Assembly (NCBI RefSeq): GCF_011300875.1
Contig: NZ_CP049862.1
Span: 2,914,001 to 2,978,000, forward strand
Direction of reading: 5' to 3'
DNA: 64,000 bases
From: Sanguibacter sp. HDW7
GTDB taxonomy: Bacteria; Actinomycetota; Actinomycetes; Actinomycetales; Cellulomonadaceae
Part shown: positions 34,027-42,241 of the stretch, piece after piece
Numbering within the stretch: the first letter of the stretch is position 1
How the letters are laid out: every line of letters starts with the position of its first letter
Position numbers and translations under genes: made by a program
Notes under the pieces: generated by a model
The model's input: only the letters and a program-made list of their open reading frames with translations
Told to the model about the DNA's origin: nothing
Database searches by the model: none

Positions 34027-35463
34027 TCAGGCCGCCGTGACGTCGTCGACGCGGCGGTCCGCGGCCGCGGCCACGCCCGGCACGGGCAGGAGCAGGACGA
34101 GGCCGACGAGCAGCACGAGCATGAGCCCGAGCACGCCGAAGTGCTGCTGGCCCGTGAGCGAGATGAACACGGCCCAGGCGGCGGGCGCCATGAAGCTCGC
34201 GGCGCGTCCCGTCGTCGCGTAGAGGCCGAAGATCTCCGACTCGCGGCCGGGCGGCGTGCGGCGCAGGAGCAGCGCGCGGCTCGAGGACTGCGCCGGCCCG
34301 ACGAACACGCACAGCAGGAGGCCGAAGATCCAGAAGATCGTCTGTCCGCCCTCGTGGAGGACGAACACGGCGAGCCCCGAGACGAGGAGGCCGACGAGCG
34401 AGGTGACGATGATCGCCTTGGGCCCGACCTTGTCCTCGATGAAGCCCGCGATGACCGTCGCGATGCCCGAGACGACGTTCGCGGCGATCGCGAAGACGAT
34501 GACCCCTGAGGCCGTGAAGCCGAAGGTCACGGACGCGATGACGGCGCCGAACGTGAAGACGCCCGCGAGCCCGTCACGGTAGACGGCCGACGCGATGAGG
34601 AAGCGCAGCACGTCGCGCCGGTCGCGCCACAGGCCGGCGACGTCCGCGAAGAGCTTGCGGTAGGCCCCGACGATGTCGAGGTGCGCGCGCGTGCGCGACG
34701 CCCTGACCTCGGGCACCGCGACGAGCACGGGAATCGCGAACGCACCGAACCACAGGGCAGAGACGAGCACGGCGACGCGGATGTCCATGCCGTCCTCCCC
34801 CGTGACGCCGAACCAGCCGACCTCCGGGTTGATGAACCCGACGAAGAGGATGAGCAGCAGCACGATGCCGCCGATGTACCCGGCGCCCCACCCGATGCCG
34901 GAGATCCGTCCGACGTTCGCCCGCGTCGAGACCTGCGAGAGCGTCGCGTTGTAGTTGACCGACGCGAGCTCGAAGAACACGTTGCCGACGGCGAGCAGGA
35001 AGATGCCGAGCAAGAGGTTCTGCGTGAGCGAGCCCGGGTCCGGCGTCACGAAGAACATCGCGGCGCTGATCGCGACCGTGATGCCCGTGTGGATGCCCAG
35101 CCACAGGCGGCGACGCCCCGAGTCGTCCGAGCGCGCGCCCGTCACGGGCGCGATGAGCGCGATGAGCACGCCGGCGGCGGCAAGGCCCCAGCCGAGCCAC
35201 GACGAGTGGTCCGCGAGGACGGCGTCGAGCGCCCGCTGCGCCGGCCCGTCCGTGATCTGCGCGGCGGTCTCCGCCTTCGCGGCGTCGACGACGCTCGCGT
35301 CGACGAACGACTCCGACGTCAGCCAGCGGGTGAACACGAACGTCGTGATGACCGCGTTGAACGCGGCCGAGCCCCAGTCCCACAGGGCCCAGGCGACGAC
35401 CTTGCGCGCGGGGACGGATGCGGTGGGGGCGTCGCCGTCGACGTCGGTGGCCTGGTAGGTCAT
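34027..35463 (-). CDS. MFS transporter, UMF1/Atg22-like family
   Basis: A 478-residue carrier with 12 predicted helices. The opening VVAWALWDWGSAAFNAVITT is the signature of the UMF1 family (the vacuole effluxer Atg22 group), and the loop GARSDDSGRRRLWL is motif A. Substrates in bacteria are mostly unknown; yeast Atg22 exports amino acids. It starts at ATG 35463 downstream of the tRNA cluster terminator and overlaps no upstream gene. The hydrolase follows in the same operon. Confidence 0.87.
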   Translation of the reverse strand: MTYQATDVDGDAPTASVPARKVVAWALWDWGSAAFNAVITTFVFTRWLTSESFVDASVVDAAKAETAAQITDGPAQRALDAVLADHSSWLGWGLAAAGVLIALIAPVTGARSDDSGRRRLWLGIHTGITVAISAAMFFVTPDPGSLTQNLLLGIFLLAVGNVFFELASVNYNATLSQVSTRANVGRISGIGWGAGYIGGIVLLLILFVGFINPEVGWFGVTGEDGMDIRVAVLVSALWFGAFAIPVLVAVPEVRASRTRAHLDIVGAYRKLFADVAGLWRDRRDVLRFLIASAVYRDGLAGVFTFGAVIASVTFGFTASGVIVFAIAANVVSGIATVIAGFIEDKVGPKAIIVTSLVGLLVSGLAVFVLHEGGQTIFWIFGLLLCVFVGPAQSSSRALLLRRTPPGRESEIFGLYATTGRAASFMAPAAWAVFISLTGQQHFGVLGLMLVLLVGLVLLLPVPGVAAAADRRVDDVTAA

Positions 35464-35563
35464 GGACGGATCGTAGGCCCAACGTCCTACGCGCGCGTGG
35501 ACCTCACCCGGCCGGACGGTGTCGCGCCGATGGCCGGGGGCGCGGGACGGAGGTCCGAGAACG

Positions 35564-35597
35564 CGAGAGGCCCCGTCCTCGCGGACGGGGCCTCTCG
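35564..35597 (-). terminator. Terminator of the tRNA operon
   Basis: A perfect 15-base-pair stem, CGAGAGGCCCCGTCC with GGACGGGGCCTCTCG, loop TCGC, seven bases after the 3' end of tRNA-Phe. Confidence 0.88.
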
Positions 35598-35603
35598 GTG
35601 CTG

Positions 35604-35676
35604 TGGCCACTGGCAGGGTCGAACTGCCGACCTTTCGATTTTCAGTCGAACGCTCTACCAACTGAGCTAAGTGGCC
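35604..35676 (-). tRNA. tRNA-Phe (anticodon GAA)
   Basis: A complete 73-base cloverleaf. Acceptor GGCCACT pairs with AGTGGCC, the anticodon loop is CTGAAAA, and the T-loop TTCGACC. CCA is not encoded. It is the last of three tRNAs on this strand; a hairpin (GCCCGGTC/GACCGGGC, 35689-35709) separates it from tRNA-Asp and may guide processing. Confidence 0.97.
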
Positions 35677-35719
35677 GTAGCCGACAACGCCCGGTCTTGT
35701 GGACCGGGCGCTGATCGAG

Positions 35720-35793
35720 CGACCCCGACGGGACTTGAACCCGCGACCTCCGCCGTGACAGGGCGGCGCGCTAACCAACTGCGCTACGGGGCC
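35720..35793 (-). tRNA. tRNA-Asp (anticodon GTC)
   Basis: A complete 74-base cloverleaf with acceptor GGCCCCG/CGGGGTC, anticodon loop CTGTCAC and T-arm GGGTTCAAGTCCC. CCA is not encoded. It is the middle gene of the Glu-Asp-Phe operon. Confidence 0.97.
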
Positions 35794-35821
35794 TTGACGT
35801 GCAAGACCTTGATCTTACTAG

Positions 35822-35894
35822 TACCCCCAACGGGATTCGAACCCGTGCTACCGCCGTGAAAGGGCGGCGTCCTAGGCCGCTAGACGATGGGGGC
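35822..35894 (-). tRNA. tRNA-Glu (anticodon TTC)
   Basis: A complete 73-base cloverleaf with acceptor GCCCCCA/TGGGGGT (a G-T pair closes the end), anticodon loop CTTTCAC and T-arm CGGGTTCGAATCCCG. CCA is not encoded. It is first in the tRNA operon, about 55 bases behind the promoter. Confidence 0.97.
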
Positions 35895-35947
35895 CTAGTC
35901 CATCTCGCCGATCCGCCGTGATGGCCGGTCCGCTGAGGACGTCGGTA

Positions 35948-35976
35948 ACTATATGCGCCAGATGGCGTGCGTGCAA
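35948..35976 (-). promoter_or_regulatory. Promoter of the tRNA-Glu-Asp-Phe operon
   Basis: On the minus strand TTGCAC (35976-35971) and TATAGT (35953-35948) are separated by the ideal 17 bases. Transcription would begin near 35941, about 47 bases before tRNA-Glu. Confidence 0.75.
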
Positions 35977-36042
35977 AATCGGCATGATCCCGCGGCCCTC
36001 AGGGGGCGCGCACGGACGCCGCGCACCTGACACGATGGGGGC

Positions 36043-36390
36043 GTGATGGAGATGACCAGGGAGCGGTTCGAAGAGCTCGTGAGCGACGCGCTCGACGAGA
36101 TACCGCCCGAGCTCACGGCGATGATGGACAACGTCGTCGTCCTCGTCGAGGACGACGCCCCGGCCGACGACCCCGACCTGCTCGGCGTCTACGACGGCAT
36201 CCCCCTCACGGAGCGCAGCCTCTCCTGGACGGGCCTGCCCGACCGCATCACGATCTTCCGCAACCCGACGCTCGCGATCTGCGAGACCGAGGACGACGTC
36301 GTCGACGAGGTGTCCATCACCGTCGTCCACGAGATCGCGCACCACTTCGGGATCGACGACGACAGGCTCCACGACCTCGGCTGGGACTGA
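36043..36390 (+). CDS. Zincin-like metallopeptidase family protein
   Basis: A 115-residue protein of the small actinobacterial zincin family formerly called DUF1025. The motif HEIAHHFGIDDDRLHDLGW contains HExxH and a downstream acidic residue, consistent with zinc binding. FEELVSDALDEIPPELTAMM at the N-terminus is conserved in the family. The start may be GTG 36043 or the adjacent ATG 36046. Substrate and role are unknown. It lies 48 bases before galE, same direction. Confidence 0.88.
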   Translation: MMEMTRERFEELVSDALDEIPPELTAMMDNVVVLVEDDAPADDPDLLGVYDGIPLTERSLSWTGLPDRITIFRNPTLAICETEDDVVDEVSITVVHEIAHHFGIDDDRLHDLGWD

Positions 36391-36438
36391 CCCGGACGTC
36401 CCCTCGCGACGGGGCGGCCCGCCGATAGGATCGGTGCC

Positions 36439-37422
36439 ATGACGATCCTCGTGACCGGCGGAGCCGGCTACATCGGTGCCCATGTCGTCCGTGTGCTCCA
36501 CGAACGCGGCGAGGAGGTCGTCGTCGTCGACGACCTGTCGACCGGGCGCGCCGAGCGCATCGGCGGCGCCACCCTCGTGCACCTCGACGTCGCCTCCCCC
36601 GAGGCCGTCGGCACGCTCACGCGCACCATGCGCGACCACGGGGTCACCGCGGTCATCCACTTCGCCGCGCGCAAGCAGGTCGGCGAGTCCGTGGAGCGCC
36701 CCGCGTACTACTACCAGCAGAACGTCGGCGGCCTCACGAACGTCGTCTCCGCGATGGAGGCCGCGGGCGTCGACCGCCTCGTGTTCTCGTCGTCCGCCGC
36801 GACCTACGGCATGCCCGCCGTCTCGCTCGTCGAGGAGAAGCTCCACGCGGAGCCCATCAACCCGTACGGCGAGACCAAGCTCATCGGCGAGTGGCTCGGT
36901 CGCGCCGCGACCCGGGCGTGGGGCCTGCGCTTCGTCGCGCTGCGCTACTTCAACGTCGCGGGCGCGGGCTGGGACGAGCTCGGGGACCCGGCGATCCTCA
37001 ACCTCATCCCCATGGTGCTCGACCGCGTCGAGCGCGGCGAGCGCCCCGCGATCTTCGGCGACGACTACCCGACGCCCGACGGCACGTGCATCCGCGACTA
37101 CATCCACGTGCTCGACCTCGCCGAGGCGCACGTCGCCTCGCTCGAGTACCTCGCCGAGGACTCCCGCGAGCACGACGTCTTCAACGTCGGCACCGGCCGC
37201 GGCGCCTCGGTCCGCGAGGTCATCGACGGCCTCGCCCGGGTCTCGGGCGTGACGATGGACGCCGAGATCAAGCCGCGCCGCGCGGGCGACCCGCCCCACC
37301 TCGTCGCGTCGCCCGAGCGCATCAACACGGTCCTCGGCTGGCACGCGACCCACACGTTCGACGACATCCTCACGTCGGCGTGGAGCGCGTGGCAGGCCGG
37401 CCCCCGCCGCATCGAGGCGTGA
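36439..37422 (+). CDS. galE: UDP-glucose 4-epimerase
   Basis: A 327-residue short-chain dehydrogenase-type epimerase interconverting UDP-glucose and UDP-galactose. The NAD loop is TGGAGYIGAH (6-15), the catalytic residues are Ser118-120 region (FSSSAATYG) and Tyr143/Lys147 in NPYGETK. RYFNVAGA and GTCIRDYIHVLDLAEAH are typical GalE motifs. No other gal gene is near. A short hairpin follows at 37454. Confidence 0.95.
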   Translation: MTILVTGGAGYIGAHVVRVLHERGEEVVVVDDLSTGRAERIGGATLVHLDVASPEAVGTLTRTMRDHGVTAVIHFAARKQVGESVERPAYYYQQNVGGLTNVVSAMEAAGVDRLVFSSSAATYGMPAVSLVEEKLHAEPINPYGETKLIGEWLGRAATRAWGLRFVALRYFNVAGAGWDELGDPAILNLIPMVLDRVERGERPAIFGDDYPTPDGTCIRDYIHVLDLAEAHVASLEYLAEDSREHDVFNVGTGRGASVREVIDGLARVSGVTMDAEIKPRRAGDPPHLVASPERINTVLGWHATHTFDDILTSAWSAWQAGPRRIEA

Positions 37423-37453
37423 CCCACCACGAGCCTGACCAGCATCGTGAGGT

Positions 37454-37475
37454 GCCGCGGATTGAAACCCGCGGC
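37454..37475 (+). terminator. Possible terminator after galE
   Basis: GCCGCGG (37454-37460) and CCGCGGC (37469-37475) pair around the loop ATTGAAAC. It is weaker than other hairpins in the window and may only attenuate read-through into the membrane-protein pair. Confidence 0.4.
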
Positions 37476-37534
37476 GCTTCGCGGTTGAGTTGACCCAAGC
37501 GCCGCGCGCGCACCGCCGACGAAGGCAGGGAACC

Positions 37535-37942
37535 ATGAGCACCACCGACGACCCGCAGGGCGAACCGAGCATCGGCGAACTCTTCGGCAGGCTGAGCGAG
37601 CAGACGAGCCGGCTGGTCCACGCCGAGATCGCGCTCGCGAAGGCCGAGATGAAGGCCCGCGCCGTCCGGCTCGGCGCCGGGGCGGGACTGCTCGTCGCAG
37701 CGGGCGTCCTCGCGCTCTACGCGATCGACAAGCTCTTCGACGCTGCCGCGCTGGGCCTTGCCGAGGCTGTGCCGCCGTGGCTCGGGTTCCTGCTCGTCGG
37801 CGTCGTCCTGCTCATCGTCGTCGGCGTCCTGGCCTTCGTCGGCTCCCGGCTGCTCAAGGCCGCCAACCCGCCCACGCCGTCGCGCGCGACAGCCAACCTC
37901 AAGGACGACGTCGCAGCGCTCAAGAAGGGTCTCGGACGATGA
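37535..37942 (+). CDS. Phage-holin-family (Actinobacterial holin-X) membrane protein
   Basis: A 135-residue protein with an amphipathic N-terminus (SIGELFGRLSEQTSRLVHAE, IALAKAEMKAR) and two helices (about 48-70 and 82-108). This is the putative actinobacterial holin-X/phage_holin_3_6 family, which despite its name is chromosomal and not linked to phage here. AGGG lies five bases before the ATG. Its stop overlaps the DUF3618 start, a pair often seen together in actinobacteria. Confidence 0.88.
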   Translation: MSTTDDPQGEPSIGELFGRLSEQTSRLVHAEIALAKAEMKARAVRLGAGAGLLVAAGVLALYAIDKLFDAAALGLAEAVPPWLGFLLVGVVLLIVVGVLAFVGSRLLKAANPPTPSRATANLKDDVAALKKGLGR

Positions 37943-38244
37943 TGGCCAAGGAACCGTTCACCGCGACCGACCCCGGCATCCTCGCGGCCGAGGCCGCGGT
38001 GCTCGCGGCCCGCGCCGAGCTCGCCGGCACCGTCGACGCGCTCTCCGGGCGCCTCGACCCCCGGGTCAAGGCCCAGGAGGCCGCTACGGCCGCCAGGACG
38101 GCCGTGCACGACGCCCAGGGCCTCCTCACGGGCCAGGGGTTCCCCGCGGAGGACCCGCGCCGGTCGCGCAACGTCAAGCTGCTCGCGGGCGCCGTCCTCG
38201 GCGCTGTCGCGCTCGTCGCGATCCTCGTCATCCGGCGCCGCTGA
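37939..38244 (+). CDS. DUF3618 domain protein
   Basis: A 101-residue protein with a helical DUF3618 region (AARAELAGTVDALSGRLDP) and a C-terminal membrane helix (LLAGAVLGAVALVAILVIRR). ATG 37939 overlaps the holin-family stop. The family is usually coupled with the holin-like protein and presumably acts with it at the membrane; function unknown. Confidence 0.85.
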   Translation: MMAKEPFTATDPGILAAEAAVLAARAELAGTVDALSGRLDPRVKAQEAATAARTAVHDAQGLLTGQGFPAEDPRRSRNVKLLAGAVLGAVALVAILVIRRR

Positions 38245-38281
38245 CGCTCGCCGCAGGGAGCCGCGCGCCGGCCCCTGGAAC

Positions 38282-38320
38282 GTCGATGGCCGGGACCCCA
38301 GCGGGGTCCCGGCCATCGAC
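38282..38320. terminator. Bidirectional terminator hairpin
   Basis: A perfect 18-base-pair stem (GTCGATGGCCGGGACCCC and its complement, loop AGC) between the convergent DUF3618 and bldC genes, followed by CTCTCC. Confidence 0.88.
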
Positions 38321-38353
38321 CTCTCCGCACCGTGGACGGGTGCGGCACTCAGC

Positions 38354-38566
38354 TCAGACGCTCGGCGTGCCGGCCTCGGACGAACCGGCGCTCAGAAGTG
38401 CGAGCACCTCCGCCTCGCGGTAGCGGCGGTGGCCACCGAGGGTGCGGATCGCCGAGATCTTGCCAGCCTTGGCCCAACGGGTGACCGTCTTCGGGTCGAC
38501 GCGGAACAGGCTCGCAACCTCAGCAGGCGTGAGCAGGACTTCGGACTCAGTGCCGTGGACGGGCAT
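38354..38566 (-). CDS. bldC: BldC-type MerR-like transcriptional regulator
   Basis: A 70-residue protein, the usual BldC length, consisting of a single MerR-type helix-turn-helix: LLTPAEVASLFRVDPKTVTR then RTLGGHRRYR. In Streptomyces BldC binds direct repeats and delays development; here it is likely a general regulator. ATG 38566 is preferred over GTG 38572 because AAGGAG lies five bases before it. The neighbourhood bldC, DUF3073, purM, purF is shared with Streptomyces. Confidence 0.94.
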   Translation of the reverse strand: MPVHGTESEVLLTPAEVASLFRVDPKTVTRWAKAGKISAIRTLGGHRRYREAEVLALLSAGSSEAGTPSV

Positions 38567-38572
38567 GGTCAC

Positions 38573-38909
38573 TCCTTCGAAAGTGTTCAGTTACTGCATG
38601 ATGTTTCCGCATGCAAGTGAGAAGCGTAGCAAGTCCAGCTGATGATCCGGTGAGATTTCAGCCGCTAATCTCCGAATCAGGACCTACGACCCCATCGTCG
38701 CGCGAAAACACGGCAGCCACCAGCCCTGGACACGGGCGATTCGCCGATGGCAGAACCGGCTCCCGAGGCCTTCGTCACCCACCACGGAAGTGGTCGGAAC
38801 CCGTCCGTCTCATGTACCGTGGGCCTCGAATGAGACACCACGAGGGGCCGCCCGCGTCCGGAGCAGACGCAGGGCCAGTCCCGTATCGACTCCAAGGGAG
38901 GTCGGAGCC
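38573..38909. other. 337-bp gap between divergent bldC and the DUF3073 gene
   Basis: Beside bldC, TGCATG (38595-38600) and CATGCA (38610-38615) form an inverted repeat over the likely promoter. The remaining 290 bases show no repeat, hairpin or gene; they presumably hold the DUF3073 promoter. Confidence 0.45.
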
Positions 38910-39089
38910 ATGGGCCGCGGCCGTCAGAAGGCGAAGCAGACCAAGGTCGCTCGCGAGCTGAAGTACTACACACCTCCCACGGACATCAAGGCGCTCGAGC
39001 AGGAGCTCGCCCACACGAAGCGTTCGGACGTCGCGGTCGACGACCGCGAGGACGAGGACCCGTACGCCGGCTGGAGCGACAAGGACTGA
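38910..39089 (+). CDS. DUF3073 family small protein
   Basis: A 59-residue protein starting MGRGRQKAKQTKVARELKYY, the near-invariant start of the actinobacterial DUF3073 family, with an acidic tail (DDREDEDPYAGWSDKD). AAGGGAGG precedes the ATG. Charged and basic at the N-terminus, it may bind RNA or ribosomes, but the function is unknown. A strong terminator follows 26 bases after the stop. Confidence 0.93.
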   Translation: MGRGRQKAKQTKVARELKYYTPPTDIKALEQELAHTKRSDVAVDDREDEDPYAGWSDKD

Positions 39090-39115
39090 GCGTCCTGAGC
39101 AGTTCGCAGGAGCAC

Positions 39116-39155
39116 GAACGAGGAGCGCCGCCCCACCGGGCGGCGCTCCTCGTTC
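39116..39155. terminator. Bidirectional terminator hairpin
   Basis: A perfect 18-base-pair stem (GAACGAGGAGCGCCGCCC and complement, loop CACC) after the DUF3073 gene, separate from the two B palindromes that follow. Confidence 0.88.
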
Positions 39156-39180
39156 TGTCCCCGGAAAAGGTGACCGGCCC

Positions 39181-39231
39181 CGACTCGTAGGTGCGGAGCA
39201 CCATCGAAAGGTGCTCCAGGCCTACGGGTCG
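39181..39231. repeat. Palindromic element B3
   Basis: Feet CGACTCGTAG and CTACGGGTCG, inner arms GGAGCACC/GGTGCTCC, tip ACCATCGAAAGGT. The middle of the stem has a few mismatches. Between convergent DUF3073 and purM genes. Confidence 0.82.
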
Positions 39232-39243
39232 CCCCGGTGGTCC

Positions 39244-39292
39244 GACTCGTAGGCCCCCAGCACCGTCGAACGGTTCTGGGGGCCTACGAGTC
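39244..39292. repeat. Palindromic element B4
   Basis: A 23-base-pair inverted repeat with one mismatch: foot GACTCGTAGG, stem CCCCCAG/CTGGGGG, tip CACCGTCGAACGGT. It ends 14 bases before the purM stop and only 12 bases after B3. Confidence 0.85.
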
Positions 39293-39306
39293 AGCGGAGG
39301 GACGGC

Positions 39307-40410
39307 TCAGCGGTAGTCGCCGACGAGGCGCACAGCGCCCGCCTGGACGCCCTTCGTGCCCGCCACGAGCTCGAGGCCCGCGTGCTCGTCGGAGAGCTCA
39401 GCAACCTCGCCGAGGACCCACGCGTCGACGCCGAGCGCACGGCAGCGCGCGATCGCCGCGTCAGCGCCCTCAGCACCGACGATCGCGACCATGCCGACAC
39501 CGAGGTTGAGCGTGTTCTCGAGGTCGCCGCGCGGCACGCTGCCGAGCTCGCGGACGGTGCGGAACACCGCGGGGACCTCCCACGACGCGCGGTCGACGGT
39601 CGCGACGAGGCCCGCGGGCAGGACGCGCGCGAGGTTGGCCGCGAGACCGCCGCCCGTGACGTGCGTGAACGCGTGGACCTGCGCCGCCTCGTCGGCCGCG
39701 AGGGCCAGGCAGTCGGACGCGTAGACCTTCGTCGGCTCGAGGAGCTCCTCGCCGAGCGTGCGGCCGAACTCCTCGACGTGACGGTCGAGCTCCCAGCCCG
39801 CGTGGCGCACGACGGCACGCACGAGCGAGTAGCCGTTGGAGTGGAGGCCGGACGCCCCCATGGCGACGAGGACGTCGCCCGCGCGCACGCGCTCCGGGCC
39901 GAGCATGGCGTCGGCCTCGACGACACCCGTCGCGGCGCCCGCGACGTCGTACTCGTCGACGCCGAGCAGGCCGGGGTGCTCGGCGGTCTCGCCGCCGACG
40001 AGCGCCGTGCCGGCGATCTCGCAGGCCTCGGCGATGCCGCGGACGATGTCCGCGATGCGCTCGGGCACGAGCTTGCCGCACGCGATGTAGTCCGTCATGA
40101 AGAGCGGCTTGGCACCCACGACGACGATGTCGTCGACGACCATGCCGACGAGGTCGTGGCCGATCGTGTCGTGCTTGTCCATGGCCTGCGCGATCGCGAC
40201 CTTGGTGCCGACGCCGTCGGTCGACGTCGCGAGCAGGGGGCGCGTGTAGCCGACGAGCGCGGATGCGTCGAACATCCCGGCGAAGCCACCGACACCACCG
40301 AGGACCTCGGGTCCGTGCGTCTTGCGGACCGCGTCCTTCATGAGCTCGACGGCCTTGTCACCGGCCTCCGTGTCGACGCCTGCGGCGGCGTAGGTGATCG
40401 GCTCGGTCAT
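39307..40410 (-). CDS. purM: Phosphoribosylformylglycinamidine cyclo-ligase (AIR synthetase)
   Basis: A 367-residue enzyme for the fifth step of purine synthesis, FGAM to AIR with ATP. ATSTDGVGTKVAIA and DDIVVVGAKPLFMTDYIACG are the ATP-binding signatures; FTHVTGGGLAANLARVLP is the C-terminal family motif. AAGGAG lies six bases before ATG 40410. It follows purF by 71 bases in the same operon. Confidence 0.97.
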   Translation of the reverse strand: MTEPITYAAAGVDTEAGDKAVELMKDAVRKTHGPEVLGGVGGFAGMFDASALVGYTRPLLATSTDGVGTKVAIAQAMDKHDTIGHDLVGMVVDDIVVVGAKPLFMTDYIACGKLVPERIADIVRGIAEACEIAGTALVGGETAEHPGLLGVDEYDVAGAATGVVEADAMLGPERVRAGDVLVAMGASGLHSNGYSLVRAVVRHAGWELDRHVEEFGRTLGEELLEPTKVYASDCLALAADEAAQVHAFTHVTGGGLAANLARVLPAGLVATVDRASWEVPAVFRTVRELGSVPRGDLENTLNLGVGMVAIVGAEGADAAIARCRALGVDAWVLGEVAELSDEHAGLELVAGTKGVQAGAVRLVGDYR

Positions 40411-40481
40411 GTGGCTCTCCTTGGTCGTGTCCGCCCGCGGGGTTCCCGCGGGCCGGGCGGTGCCGGCCGGGCCGGCCGTGC

Positions 40482-42026
40482 TCAGGGGTGGTCGAGGGCG
40501 GTCGCGCCGCCCGCGCTGACGGCGAGGTGGCGCAGGCCGGCCTCGGGCTCGCCGAGGGCGGCCGGGGGCTCGAGGAGGTTCTTGCCGAGCTTGTCGTCGG
40601 CCGGGAGCTCGATCGGGTAGTCGCCCGTGAAGCACGCGGTGCAGAGCTTCTCGCGCGGCTGCTCGGTCGCCTCGATCATGGCCTCGAGCGAGATGTAGCC
40701 GAGGGAGTCGGCGCCGAGCGAGCTCGCGATCGCGTCGGTGTCGAGGCCGTTGGCGATGAGCTCGGCGCGCGAGGCGAAGTCGATGCCGTAGAAGCAGGGC
40801 CACTTGACGGGCGGCGCGGAGATCCTGATGTGGACCTCGGCCGCGCCGGCCTCGCGGAGCATGCGGACGAGCGCGCGCTGCGTGTTGCCGCGGACGATCG
40901 AGTCGTCGACGACGACGAGCCGCTTGCCGCGGATGATGTCGCGCAGCGGGTTGAGCTTGAGGCGGATGCCGAGCTGGCGCAGGGTGTCCGACGGCTGGAT
41001 GAACGTGCGTCCGACGTAGGCGTTCTTCGTGAGGCCCTGGCCGAACGGGATGCCTGAGCCCTGCGCGTAGCCGACGGCGGCCGGCGTGCCGGACTCGGGG
41101 ACGGGGATGACGAGGTCGGCCTCGACGGGGTGCTCGGCCGCGAGGCGACGCCCCATCTCGACGCGTGCGGCGTGGACCGAGCGTCCCGAGATCGAGGTGT
41201 CGGGGCGTGCGAGGTAGACGTACTCGAAGACGCAGCCGGCGCGCTCGACCTCGGCGAAGCGCTGCGAGCGCAGGCCGTCGCCGTCGATCGTGATCATCTC
41301 GCCGGGCTCGACCTCGCGGACGAAGGAGGCGCCGACGATGTCGAGCGCGCTCGTCTCCGAGGCGACGACCCAGCCGCGCTCGAGGCGACCGAGCACGAGG
41401 GGGCGCACGCCCTGGGGGTCGCGGGCCGCGTAGAGCGTGTGCTCGTCCATGAAGACGAGCGAGAAGGCACCGCGCAGGCGCGGCAGGACCTCGAGGGCCG
41501 TCTGCTCGAGCGAGTGGTCGGTGTCGCCGTGGAGGAGCGCGGTGACGAGCGCGGTGTCCGTCGTGTTGCCGCGCGCGAGCTCGCCGCGGGCCTGCTGGCC
41601 GTAGCGCTCGGTGACGAGCTCGAGGAGCTCGGCGGAGTTGACGAGGTTGCCGTTGTGGGCGAGCGCGACGGTGCCGACCTCGGTCGCGCCGAGCGTCGGC
41701 TGCGCGTTCTCCCAGGTCACCCCACCGGTCGTGGAGTAGCGGCAGTGGCCGAGGGCGATATGGCCCCGAAGCGCGTCGAGCGCGGTCTCGTCGAACACCT
41801 GCGAGACGAGTCCCATGTCTTTGTAGACGAGGATCTGCGTGCCGTTGCTCGTCGCGATGCCCGCCGACTCCTGGCCGCGGTGCTGCAGCGCGTACAGGCC
41901 GAAGTAGGTGAGCTTGGCGACCTCCTCACCAGGGGCCCAGACGCCGAAGACTCCGCAGGCGTCCTGCGGCCCCTTCTCGCCAGGCATGAGGTCGTGATTC
42001 AGTCGTCCGTCTCCACGCAGCGCCAC
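40482..42026 (-). CDS. purF: Amidophosphoribosyltransferase
   Basis: A 514-residue enzyme for the committing step of purine synthesis, PRPP plus glutamine to phosphoribosylamine. GTG 42026 gives a 23-residue propeptide ending QDA before the catalytic Cys24 (CGVFGVW) of the Ntn-hydrolase domain. LYALQHRGQESAGIA and VDDSIVRGNTQRALVRML (PRPP loop) are diagnostic. The motif KLCTACFTGDYP and PPVKWPCFYG supply cysteines of the Bacillus-type iron-sulfur cluster. It leads the purF-purM operon. Confidence 0.97.
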   Translation of the reverse strand: MALRGDGRLNHDLMPGEKGPQDACGVFGVWAPGEEVAKLTYFGLYALQHRGQESAGIATSNGTQILVYKDMGLVSQVFDETALDALRGHIALGHCRYSTTGGVTWENAQPTLGATEVGTVALAHNGNLVNSAELLELVTERYGQQARGELARGNTTDTALVTALLHGDTDHSLEQTALEVLPRLRGAFSLVFMDEHTLYAARDPQGVRPLVLGRLERGWVVASETSALDIVGASFVREVEPGEMITIDGDGLRSQRFAEVERAGCVFEYVYLARPDTSISGRSVHAARVEMGRRLAAEHPVEADLVIPVPESGTPAAVGYAQGSGIPFGQGLTKNAYVGRTFIQPSDTLRQLGIRLKLNPLRDIIRGKRLVVVDDSIVRGNTQRALVRMLREAGAAEVHIRISAPPVKWPCFYGIDFASRAELIANGLDTDAIASSLGADSLGYISLEAMIEATEQPREKLCTACFTGDYPIELPADDKLGKNLLEPPAALGEPEAGLRHLAVSAGGATALDHP

Positions 42027-42160
42027 GGGAGAAGTGTCCCACAGCGCCCGAGCGGTCCGGCAGGGCGCCAGCATGCGGACCGGCCGCGACCTGCACGTCG
42101 GCGACGGCCGTGCGCGCCCAGCTCGCGGACCCGTCGTCTCACGATGCAAAACGGACGGTT

Positions 42161-42178
42161 CGATCTGGAGCGATCTGG
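42161..42178 (+). promoter_or_regulatory. Direct repeat CGATCTGG upstream of the sulfate operon
   Basis: CGATCTGG occurs at 42161-42168 and 42171-42178, one helical turn apart, about 65 bases before the sulfate-binding protein start. It is a plausible regulator or activator site; no promoter boxes are obvious. Confidence 0.35.
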
Positions 42179-42241
42179 TCAGGAAAGCCGTACGTTCCTC
42201 GGCACCGGCCCGAACCACGGGCCCGCCGGAAGGATCACGCC

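Noticed and set aside
37535-37942. Phage holin as evidence of a prophage
   Set aside because: The family is a chromosomal actinobacterial membrane protein paired with DUF3618; no other phage gene is present.
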